Both the position numbers and the translations under genes were made by a program. Of a stretch of 40,637 nucleotides of DNA, positions 34,163-40,637 are shown in pieces. Position 1 is the first letter of the stretch. The number at the start of each line of letters is the position of its first letter. Origin of the DNA: Lysinibacillus sp. FJAT-14745 (GTDB lineage Bacteria > Bacillota > Bacilli > Bacillales_A > Planococcaceae); contig NZ_LITM01000009.1 in assembly GCF_001275675.1 (NCBI RefSeq), positions 178,301 through 218,937 of the forward strand, read 5' to 3'. Below the pieces are notes generated by a model. It did no database searches. It had not been told where the DNA came from and saw only the letters and a list, made by a program, of their open reading frames with translations.

Positions 34163-36358
34163 CTAGTTAATAACACGTTGCACTGAATATATATCAGGTG
34201 TTTGCTTAATACGTTCCACTACTTTATGCAAATGTGAAATATTTGAAATTGATATCGTTAAATGAATCGTTGCCATTTTATCGCGATCTGCACGACCACT
34301 CACTGCTAAAATATTCGTTTTCGTTTCGCTAACAATTTGCATGATTTCATTTAAAATGCCTGGTCGATCGAAAGCTGAAACTTCAATATCGACAGGGTAT
34401 TCTTTTCTCTCTGGAGTAAGTCCGTGTTCCCACTCTACTTCTATTAAACGCTCCTGCTCATCATCAACTTGAATATTTGGACAGTCTGCACGGTGCACTG
34501 AAACACCTCTACCTTTCGTAATGAAGCCTACAATTTCATCTCCAGGAACTGGCGTACAGCAACGTGAAAGTCGAATAAGCATATTGTCGATATCTTTTAC
34601 GATAACGCCCGATTCCGTACGTTTTTGTGGAATAGGGTTTTTCATTTTTTGTTCAATTTTCTCAAGCGCTTCTTCCTGTTCACGTTCTTTGCGACGTTTT
34701 TCCGCTAGACGATTAACAACTTGCTGAGCTGTAATTCCATTCACGCCCACAGCTGCATATACATCTTCTTCATTTGTATAGTTAAATTTTTCACACACAC
34801 GCTTCAAGTTTTCCGCTGACATTGTTTCTTTTACATCAAAATCTTGTGCACGGATTTCCTTCTCTATCATCTCTTTACCTTTGATGATATTTTCCTCACG
34901 AAGATGACGCTTGAAAAACTGCTTTATTTTATTTTTCGCCTGTGAGGATTGAGCTATTTTCAGCCAATCGCGACTCGGACCAAATGATTGCTTAGAAGTT
35001 AAAATTTCAATAATATCTCCCGTTTTTAACGGTGTATCAAGCGGTACCATTTTACCATTGATTTTCGCGCCAATTGTACGATTTCCAACTTCTGAATGCA
35101 CACGGTATGCGAAGTCGATTGGTACAGAGCCTGCTGGTAATTCAATGACATCCCCTTCAGGTGTGAAGACATAGACCATATCAGAGAATAAATCAAACTT
35201 TAACGATTCCATAAATTCTTCAGCATTAGATGATTCGTTTTGGAATTCTAAAATTTCTCGGAACCACGTTAATTTTTGGTCGACATTTTGTTTTTCATTA
35301 TCAACTTTTTTACCTTCCTTATACGCCCAATGTGCTGCAATCCCGTACTCGGCAATTTTATGCATTTCCTTCGTACGAATTTGGACTTCTAATGGGTCAC
35401 CATAAGGACCAATTACTGTTGTATGCAGTGATTGATATAGGTTTTGTTTTGGCATCGCAATATAATCTTTAAAACGGCCAGGCATCGGCTTCCATAATGT
35501 ATGCACAATCCCAAGTACGGCATAGCAATCTTTAATACTATCGACAAGTACACGAATGGCTAATAAATCATAAATCTCGTTGAATTGTTTCTTTTGTAAC
35601 ACCATCTTACGATAAATACTGTAAATATGTTTTGGACGACCATAAATATCTGCTTCAATTTCAACCTCTGTAAGCTGTGACTTCATCTCAGCCATTACAT
35701 TGTCTAAATATGCTTCACGCTCATCACGTTTTTTCTTCATAAGACTGACAATGCGATAATATTGCTGTGGATTTAAATAACGAAGTGCTGTATCCTCAAG
35801 CTCCCATTTAACAGTCGAAATCCCAAGACGATGCGCAAGTGGTGCAAAAATTTCAAGCGTTTCTTTAGAAATACGGCGTTGTTTTTCTGCTGGTAAATGC
35901 TTTAACGTGCGCATATTATGAAGGCGGTCTGCCAGTTTAATCAAAATGACACGAATATCCTGGGCCATAGCTACAAACATTTTTCGATGATTTTCTGCTT
36001 GTTGCGCTTCTTTCGATAAATATTTAATTTTCCCCAGTTTTGTTACACCGTCTACAAGCATCGCAACCTCTTCGCCGAATTCACGAACCAAATCGTCGCG
36101 CGTAAAATCCGTATCCTCGACAACATCATGTAAAAAACCAGCCGCAACTGTTTCAGGATCCATTTGTAATTCAGCTAAAATACCAGCTACTTGCACAGGG
36201 TGAATAATATACGGTTCACCTGAGCTTCGGAATTGCTCAATATGGGCATCCCTTGCTAATTCATATGCTTTTTTCACGAATGCGACATTTTCATCATTCA
36301 TGTAGGATTTGACTAACTCAAAAACGTCCTCGGGAGTCAAAATTTGCTCTTTCGCCAT
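34163..36358 (-). CDS. relA: Bifunctional (p)ppGpp synthetase/hydrolase RelA (Rel)
   Basis: The main stringent-response enzyme, ribosome-associated, able to make and degrade (p)ppGpp. The 731 residues include the HD hydrolase (His53, His77-Asp78 in HDVVEDT), the synthetase domain ([44 protein letters not shown]), TGS ([27 protein letters not shown]), a zinc-finger-like segment ([16 protein letters not shown]) and a C-terminal ACT domain. ATG after AAGGTGG. Together with the small synthetase at 8435, the window encodes two alarmone makers, but only this one has a hydrolase. Confidence 0.97.
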   Translation of the reverse strand: MAKEQILTPEDVFELVKSYMNDENVAFVKKAYELARDAHIEQFRSSGEPYIIHPVQVAGILAELQMDPETVAAGFLHDVVEDTDFTRDDLVREFGEEVAMLVDGVTKLGKIKYLSKEAQQAENHRKMFVAMAQDIRVILIKLADRLHNMRTLKHLPAEKQRRISKETLEIFAPLAHRLGISTVKWELEDTALRYLNPQQYYRIVSLMKKKRDEREAYLDNVMAEMKSQLTEVEIEADIYGRPKHIYSIYRKMVLQKKQFNEIYDLLAIRVLVDSIKDCYAVLGIVHTLWKPMPGRFKDYIAMPKQNLYQSLHTTVIGPYGDPLEVQIRTKEMHKIAEYGIAAHWAYKEGKKVDNEKQNVDQKLTWFREILEFQNESSNAEEFMESLKFDLFSDMVYVFTPEGDVIELPAGSVPIDFAYRVHSEVGNRTIGAKINGKMVPLDTPLKTGDIIEILTSKQSFGPSRDWLKIAQSSQAKNKIKQFFKRHLREENIIKGKEMIEKEIRAQDFDVKETMSAENLKRVCEKFNYTNEEDVYAAVGVNGITAQQVVNRLAEKRRKEREQEEALEKIEQKMKNPIPQKRTESGVIVKDIDNMLIRLSRCCTPVPGDEIVGFITKGRGVSVHRADCPNIQVDDEQERLIEVEWEHGLTPERKEYPVDIEVSAFDRPGILNEIMQIVSETKTNILAVSGRADRDKMATIHLTISISNISHLHKVVERIKQTPDIYSVQRVIN

Positions 36359-36510
36359 AACATGTCCACCTTGCTCGTCAAATTTTTCAGATTAGATATA
36401 AACTTAATTGTATAAAATATTATGGGCTATTGTAAAGTAACTGTGTCATTTTGTTTAGTTATTCTCGTGAACAATGTGAAAAATGGTAAAAATATTCTCC
36501 ATAATGAATA

Positions 36511-36551
36511 AAAAGACCCTTTGCGAATGTAATATTTCGCAAAGAGTCTCT
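36511..36551 (-). terminator. Terminator after psuG
   Basis: AGACCCTTTGCGAA and TTCGCAAAGAGTCT pair with one mismatch around an 8-base loop, followed on the minus strand by TTTTTATT. It separates psuG from relA. Confidence 0.85.
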
Positions 36552-36570
36552 CTTCTCGTATCCTAGTTGC

Positions 36571-37485
36571 TTAGCTTAATTTATTATACGCTACAGCAAT
36601 TTTTGTACCAACTACTGCATTATGTTTCACTAATGCAATATTGGCATCAAGGCTTTTACCTTCTGTTAATTCTTTCACTTTTCCAAGTAAGAATGGTGTC
36701 ACATTTTTACCGTTAATACCGTTTTCTTCTGCTTCTACAAGAGCTTTTTCAATGATTCCTGTAATGAATGAATTCTCAAGTGCTTCAGACTCTGGAATTG
36801 GGTTAGCAATGACAGCTCCACCTTTTAAGCCTAATTGCCATTTTGCACGTAGCATTTCTGCCACTTCTTCTGGTGTATCAATCTTGAAGTTTACATCAAA
36901 ACCGCTTTGACGTGTATAGAATGCTGGTAGTTCATCAGTACCGAAACCAACGACTGGTACACCTTTTGTTTCAAGATATTCTAAAGTTAAACCAATATCT
37001 AAAATAGACTTAGCACCCGCACAAATTACAGCAACATTTGTTTGCGCTAATTCTTCTAAATCTGCTGACACATCCATTGTTGTTTCAGCACCACGGTGTA
37101 CGCCACCGATACCGCCAGTTACAAAAATTTCAATACCAGCTAGCTCCGCACAAATCATCGTTGCAGCTACAGTTGTCGCTCCTAATTTTTTTGTTGCTAA
37201 AAGATAGCCTAAGTCACGACGAGATGCTTTTGCTACACCTTGTGCATTACCAAACATTTCAAGTTCTTCATCTGATAAACCAATTTTGATTTTACCATCG
37301 ATTAATGCAATAGTTGCTGGTACTGCACCATTATCACGAACTATTTGTTCTACTTCACGTGCTGTTTGTACATTTTGTGGATATGGCATTCCGTGAGAAA
37401 TAATTGTTGATTCTAATGCTACGATTGGTAGGCCTTTTGCTTGTCCTGCTTTTACTTCTTCTGATAATACGATGAATTCTTTCAT
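36571..37485 (-). CDS. psuG: Pseudouridine-5'-phosphate glycosidase PsuG
   Basis: Splits pseudouridine 5'-phosphate to uracil and ribose 5-phosphate (reversibly), completing pseudouridine salvage. The 304 residues carry [16 protein letters not shown], the lysine-containing segment [51 protein letters not shown] and the C-terminal [25 protein letters not shown]. The ATG at 37485 has GGAGG, which lies in the end of the psuK frame. Only 4 bases separate the two genes, so they are translationally linked. The frame extends 21 bases further upstream, but without a suitable ribosome site. Confidence 0.95.
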   Translation of the reverse strand: MKEFIVLSEEVKAGQAKGLPIVALESTIISHGMPYPQNVQTAREVEQIVRDNGAVPATIALIDGKIKIGLSDEELEMFGNAQGVAKASRRDLGYLLATKKLGATTVAATMICAELAGIEIFVTGGIGGVHRGAETTMDVSADLEELAQTNVAVICAGAKSILDIGLTLEYLETKGVPVVGFGTDELPAFYTRQSGFDVNFKIDTPEEVAEMLRAKWQLGLKGGAVIANPIPESEALENSFITGIIEKALVEAEENGINGKNVTPFLLGKVKELTEGKSLDANIALVKHNAVVGTKIAVAYNKLS

Positions 37486-37489
37486 GTTG

Positions 37490-38581
37490 TTATTCCTCCA
37501 TTTCACTGTTTAACAAATCAACTGATAGCTCAGGTCTTACTGTATATGGGGATGCAAGTGTATTTTTGGCATTCGTTAAGCCTGCATCAATACATGTTGC
37601 AAAGGATTGCCCAGTAAGCCAGCCATGGATTACAGCACTGACAAAGGCGTCTCCGGCACCGGTTACATCTTCAATTTTTTCTATAACTTTCGCTGAGAAA
37701 TGACTTGGTATAGTTGTAGTTGAAGCTGCATACACACCCTTGCTACCCGCTGTAATAATTACATGTTCAGCACCTAATATAAGAAGTTGCTGTAAAGCCT
37801 TTTCATAATGCGCAGAGTTTTCGATTTTATGACCTACAATCATCTCTGCTTCATCTGTGTTACAAATAAACCACGTCACACCTTGCAACGTATCCGGTAA
37901 TCGATTCATTTTTGGTGAAGATACCGGTACAATGACAAATGGAATGTCACGAGCAATCGCAACCTGCTGTATGTAAGCCACTGTTTCCTTTGGACAGTTT
38001 AAGTCCATAATAAAGCAGCCCGCATTCATCAACATTGCCTCATGTTTTTTTAGCAAACTTGGCAATAAAAGATCATATACTTCCATATTTGCTACTGCTA
38101 GTGCTAGCTCACCCTGCTCATCCATAATCGCAGTATAGGAACCCGTCGAAGCGTCAGGTAACTGCTCTACATAACGTAAATTCATAAATGGCTCTGAAGC
38201 TTCTTGGATCACTTGCCAATCAGCATCTTTGCCAGCAGTAGTCAGCAATGTTACTTGATGATTTAATCTGCCTAAGTTTTCAGCAATGTTTCGCCCAACA
38301 CCACCTACACTAAATGAAGAGCTAACAGGATTGGATGTACCGAACTGGACATTCCCCTTTACATGAAATTTTCGGTCAAGATTAGCTCCACCGATACAAA
38401 TAATTTCATTTTCCTCTGGCAAAATATAAGCACGACCTACAATTTTCCCCTGCTTCGTTAAGCTCGATACTAAATTAGCAAGGACTGGTCGAGACAGATT
38501 CATCTTATCTGCCATCTCTTGCTGAGACATAAACGGATTCTGGCGAATTAATGCAAGGACCGCCTGTTCTCTTTCATTCAT
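37490..38581 (-). CDS. psuK: Pseudouridine kinase PsuK with N-terminal HTH (PfkB family)
   Basis: Phosphorylates pseudouridine to the substrate of PsuG. The N-terminal winged helix (about 1-55: [44 protein letters not shown]) is fused to a ribokinase-fold domain. That domain shows [11 protein letters not shown], the GG switch [16 protein letters not shown], and DVTGAGDAF at 305-313 with catalytic Asp311. Such fused kinases are known in Firmicutes and may be self-regulated. ATG after AAGGTG. A palindrome overlapping the -10 of its own promoter supports DNA binding by the N-terminal domain. Confidence 0.92.
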   Translation of the reverse strand: MNEREQAVLALIRQNPFMSQQEMADKMNLSRPVLANLVSSLTKQGKIVGRAYILPEENEIICIGGANLDRKFHVKGNVQFGTSNPVSSSFSVGGVGRNIAENLGRLNHQVTLLTTAGKDADWQVIQEASEPFMNLRYVEQLPDASTGSYTAIMDEQGELALAVANMEVYDLLLPSLLKKHEAMLMNAGCFIMDLNCPKETVAYIQQVAIARDIPFVIVPVSSPKMNRLPDTLQGVTWFICNTDEAEMIVGHKIENSAHYEKALQQLLILGAEHVIITAGSKGVYAASTTTIPSHFSAKVIEKIEDVTGAGDAFVSAVIHGWLTGQSFATCIDAGLTNAKNTLASPYTVRPELSVDLLNSEMEE

Positions 38582-38603
38582 AGCATCACCTTTTGTTATA
38601 TTT

Positions 38604-38638
38604 GTTTATATTATAAACTTTTGTTTGGTTGATGTCAA
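38604..38638 (-). promoter_or_regulatory. Consensus sigma-A promoter of psuK-psuG with overlapping palindrome
   Basis: TTGACA (38633-38638) and TATAAT (38610-38615) match the consensus exactly and are 17 bases apart. The palindrome GTTTATA-N-TATAAAC at 38604-38618 contains the -10 and is a likely operator, plausibly for PsuK's own helix-turn-helix. Confidence 0.85.
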
Positions 38639-38651
38639 AAAATTTTTTAAT

Positions 38652-38692
38652 AAAAAAAGTTGAAACCGATATGATACTGGCTTCAACTTTTT
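38652..38692 (-). terminator. Terminator upstream of the psuK promoter
   Basis: AAAAAGTTGAA and TTCAACTTTTT pair (with an inner CC/GG), followed by a T-run on the minus strand. It would end a minus-strand transcript from the right, where now only relic genes are found. Confidence 0.8.
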
Positions 38693-38753
38693 GTTGCGAT
38701 AACTATTGCTTCAATGAAATTAAGGTGTCGTGTTAAATAAAGTATGGGGCTCT

Positions 38754-38868
38754 TCGGCAAAACGAAGGGTTGATTTCCATTCCGACTGGGGGGCGTCCGA
38801 TGAACCGCTACACTTCGCTCTATGGTCTATCTGGCGAAAGCGAAGCGACAGCAACAAATGTTTTTTTG
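38754..38868. repeat. Copy of the TTGATTTCCGTTCC family with a GAAAGCG unit
   Basis: GGGTTGATTTCCATTCCGAC, GGGGGGCGTCCGATGAACCGC and then GCGAAAGCGAAGCGACAGCAACAAATG (38834-38860). It abuts the GCGGCG array. No gene is seen in 38693-39190. Confidence 0.7.
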
Positions 38869-38879
38869 CGTGAAAGCGA

Positions 38880-39000
38880 TAGCGGCGCAATTTCAGGGTT
38901 TTGCGGCGTTCTTTGCTTGGTTTGCGGCGCAATTTTAGGTTTTAGCGGCGATCTTCCTTTGGTTTGCGGCGCAACTCACACTTTTAGCGGCGAATTCCAA
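38880..39000. repeat. Array of six units phased at exactly 21 bp (GCGGCG type)
   Basis: GCGGCG begins at 38882, 38903, 38924, 38945, 38966 and 38987, always 21 apart. It is preceded by TT or TA and followed in several units by CAATTTTAGG-like sequence. Confidence 0.85.
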
Positions 39001-39098
39001 CATAAGCTGGACAAATGTTTTCTGTGCGAAAGTGTAGTGTAACGTAGCGGCAGCAACAACAAGATGGGAGGAACGGCTCGATGCTCCAAAATGCCGAC

Positions 39099-39168
39099 CG
39101 CTGATAACAACATGAAAATCGCTGATAAAACTTCGAGAACCGACGATAGCAAACAAAAATCGCACCCT
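39099..39168. repeat. Third 21-bp phased array (CGCTGATA type)
   Basis: CGCTGATA at 39099 and 39120 and CGACGATA at 39141 are 21 apart; a weaker CGCACCCTA at 39161 follows at 20. On the minus strand the unit reads TATCAGCG, close to the TTATCG units near 16851. Confidence 0.65.
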
Positions 39169-39190
39169 AAGCAAAGCGAGTAGCTAATTA

Positions 39191-39380
39191 TCAAGTATTG
39201 GCTTGATGGGGTGTTTGTTTTTTCACGATGATGACAAATAAGCTTGCCAATGCACAGAACATCCCTGCAAGGAAAAAGGCCCAAGTATATAAATTGAAAA
39301 ACTTATAGATGGGACCACCGCCATAGTCAGCAACTGCAGCTCCTGCTTGATGTGATGCGAATATCCATCCATAAATAATG
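39191..39380 (-). pseudogene. C-terminal remnant of a membrane transporter (MFS-like)
   Basis: The minus strand encodes GWIFASHQAGAAVADYGGGPIYKFFNLYTWAFFLAGMF-type sequence with two hydrophobic helices and a short basic tail ending in TAA/stop at 39191. This looks like the last two membrane helices of a major-facilitator transporter. The open frame runs on to 39430, but its first 17 or so codons are antisense to a MarR-like remnant and are probably not original. No start with a ribosome site is evident. Family assignment is from style only. Confidence 0.55.
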
Positions 39381-39524
39381 CAAGATATCCAAGAAAGAAT
39401 TATTAATAATATTGGCTCAGAAAAATACAATGATTTTTACGAAACATTGAAAACTATGCAAAAAATAATTCAATCTTATGATGAAGAAGAAATAAACGGA
39501 CCTAAACAAAAGAATCCATTTTGA
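39375..39524 (+). pseudogene. C-terminal remnant of a MarR-like regulator
   Basis: The plus strand reads MQDIQERIINNIGSEKYNDFYETLKTMQKIIQSYDEEE... to a TGA at 39522. That is the dimerisation-helix style of a MarR C-terminus, without any DNA-binding part. An in-frame stop at 39372 precedes it. The stop codon lies within a perfect hairpin. It meets the transporter remnant head-on, consistent with a deletion that joined two genes' 3' ends. Confidence 0.55.
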
Positions 39525-39549
39525 AAAATGATTGTTCAAAATGGATTCT
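39511..39549 (+). terminator. Hairpin after the MarR-like remnant
   Basis: AGAATCCATTTTGAA and TTCAAAATGGATTCT form a perfect 15-bp stem around 9 bases. There is no good T-run afterwards. Confidence 0.65.
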
Positions 39550-39552
39550 CAA

Positions 39553-39735
39553 AACTTGGGGTTGATTTCCGTTCTGGCTGGCCGCTTTCCCGGGGGCGTC
39601 CGATGAACCGCTTTTGTTGCTGACGCTTCGCTTTCGCACAGATAAAACATTGTTGCTGACGCTTCGCTTTCGCACAGATAAAACATTGTTGCTACCCCCC
39701 AAGGAGTCACCCAGTTGGAACGAAGATCACCACTT
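39553..39735. repeat. Copy of the TTGATTTCCGTTCC family with imperfect inverted ends
   Basis: TGATTTCCGTTCTGGCTGG near the left end and CCAGTTGGAACGAAGATCA near the right end (about 39711-39729) are imperfectly inverted. The middle includes GGGGGCGTCCGATGAACCGC and two tandem 36-bp units. No gene is seen in 39525-39860. Confidence 0.7.
39614..39693. repeat. Two perfect tandem 36-bp units plus a partial third
   Basis: Units at 39614-39649 and 39650-39685 are identical (start TTGTTGCTGACGCTTCGC, end CACAGATAAAACA). TTGTTGCT continues to 39693. The reverse complement carries the GAAAGCGAAGCGTCAGCAAC core seen near 17811 and 17848. Confidence 0.9.
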
Positions 39736-39797
39736 CATTTAGCGTGTATTTTTTGATATGTTACTCTACTACATAGTGAAAATATGTAAAAACATAG

Positions 39798-39821
39798 TAA
39801 CAGCATGAACAGTTGCTGTTA
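39798..39821 (-). terminator. Probable terminator of the PhzF-family gene
   Basis: TAACAGC and GCTGTTA pair around ten bases. On the minus strand ACTATGTTTTT follows the stem. Confidence 0.5.
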
Positions 39822-39860
39822 TAAATATTTTCTGTTTAATAATATGGTAAGAAATCTATC

Positions 39861-40637
39861 CTAGCATAGTTCCCCTTTTGACAAGATAATTGCTTTCCCA
39901 CCTACCTTAACTCTTGGATTATTTTTATTTATTAATTTTGTAATGATGTTAGAAGGTCTACCCATACTATGCCCTTGAAGGAACGAGTACTCTTGATCAA
40001 ATTCATTTAGTATGTGGTTATGAAAAAGATAATAAGTTAATGCCCCATTCGAAGTACCTGTTGCGGCTTCCTCATCAATACCGTAGAGTGGGCAAAAGTT
40101 TCTACTCTCTGCTATCCCTTCTTTTGTGTCGAGCGTAAATGCATGAACGCCCCCCACTTTATTGATCTTTGTATATTCAGCAAGTGCTTTAAAATCAGGA
40201 TTTAAAGCATACAAATCATCCTTTGTTTTTAATGGAAGCATTATATCCCAAAGACCTGTACTTGCAGCTTGAGGCACTAAATTAAAAGTTTTATCTCCTA
40301 TTTGGCTTTTATCAATTTTGAAAAGGCTTGACAAACTATCATAATCATCGAATATTTTTCCTAACCGAGGTTCAGCTTGCTCCATCATAATAAATGATTG
40401 ATTCACTTCAACAGCAAGTGTGCCAGCGAGTGTTTTCATAAAATATGTATTATTATCTTCAATAGTACAACTGTCTAATAATGCCTTGAAGGATGCAATA
40501 GTAGCATGTCCACAAAGGTCAACCTGTGCCGTCGGTGTAAAAAACTTTATGTCAAAATTTTTAGGCTCAACACCAAAATCTGTTCTTGCTAAAAAAGAAT
40601 ACAAAAAAACATCTGTATCCGCTAGAGTTGAGAGTAC
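39861..40637 (-). CDS. PhzF-family isomerase-like protein (5' end outside window)
   Basis: The open frame runs without a stop to the window edge, so about the first 30-50 residues, including the family's early catalytic Glu, are missing. The visible part reads STLADTDVFLYSFLARTDFG, then DIKFFTPTAQVDLCGHATIASF (the PhzF CGHAT motif) and DEEAATGTSNGALTYYLF, equivalent to the family's EDPATGSANG phosphate-type loop. Members are diaminopimelate-epimerase-fold proteins that include PhzF and many of unknown substrate. It stands apart from other genes here; no phenazine gene is near, so a phenazine role should not be assumed. Confidence 0.88.
   Translation of the reverse strand, partial: VLSTLADTDVFLYSFLARTDFGVEPKNFDIKFFTPTAQVDLCGHATIASFKALLDSCTIEDNNTYFMKTLAGTLAVEVNQSFIMMEQAEPRLGKIFDDYDSLSSLFKIDKSQIGDKTFNLVPQAASTGLWDIMLPLKTKDDLYALNPDFKALAEYTKINKVGGVHAFTLDTKEGIAESRNFCPLYGIDEEAATGTSNGALTYYLFHNHILNEFDQEYSFLQGHSMGRPSNIITKLINKNNPRVKVGGKAIILSKGELC

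Noticed and set aside
38720-39284. Several overlapping frames on both strands
   Set aside because: All lie in the repeat and 21-bp array region, encode low-complexity peptides and lack ribosome sites.
39502-39702. 66-residue frame with an internal repeat
   Set aside because: It is simply the translation of the two 36-bp units and the flanking repeat.

Overview
The window looks like a chromosomal segment of a low-GC Bacillales bacterium, most likely Lysinibacillus (the sphaericus/fusiformis group). The reasons are the AT-rich sequence, strong AGGAGG-type ribosome sites, Bacillus-type proteins (CymR, RelA, RecD2, HPr), and dispersed GC-richer intergenic repeats of a style I associate with Lysinibacillus. 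That genus call is an inference from pattern memory, not from a search.

Backbone. Most of the window is the neighbourhood known in B. subtilis as relA-dtd-amidase-hisS-aspS-6S RNA-tcdA-rarA-cymR-iscS-mnmA-yrrB-recD2. Here relA (34163-36358), dtd, a secreted SH3/amidase gene (opposite strand), a T-box leader with hisS, aspS, a 6S RNA gene, tcdA, rarA (opposite strand), cymR, the desulfurase, mnmA, yrrB and recD2 follow in that order. They cover alarmone metabolism, tRNA charging, proofreading and modification (s2U, ct6A), sulfur control and DNA repair.

Insertions. Four blocks interrupt this order. (1) Between recD2 and yrrB, on the other strand: a eukaryotic-type HisA coupled to a 97-residue unknown, a 320-bp MITE-like element, and a small alarmone synthetase. 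(2) Between rarA and tcdA: three unrecognised proteins. (3) Between tcdA and the 6S RNA: a 9-kb amino-sugar region with BadF-type kinase, DUF871 (MupG-like) hydrolase, lactose/cellobiose-type PTS IIC/IIA/IIB, a GNAT, HPr, a SIS protein, the GntR regulator NagR and NagA. Three palindromes resembling NagR operators sit before nagA and before the PTS genes and suggest one regulon. (4) Beyond relA: psuG-psuK under a near-perfect sigma-A promoter, a relic locus, and a truncated PhzF-family gene at the right edge. The left edge carries an HpaB-type monooxygenase, a small unknown and a secreted SH3/polysaccharide deacetylase.

Non-coding structure is the most unusual part. There is a MITE-like element with terminal inverted repeats and a target duplication, with an inverted partner end at the left edge of the window. 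A 36-bp unit appears tandemly at two places and as an insertion relative to a related repeat copy at a third. Three intergenic arrays carry units phased at 21 bp (six units at exact spacing in two of them). A family of fragments shares the core GGTTGATTTCCGTTCC. No tRNA, rRNA, CRISPR array or intact transposase gene was seen.
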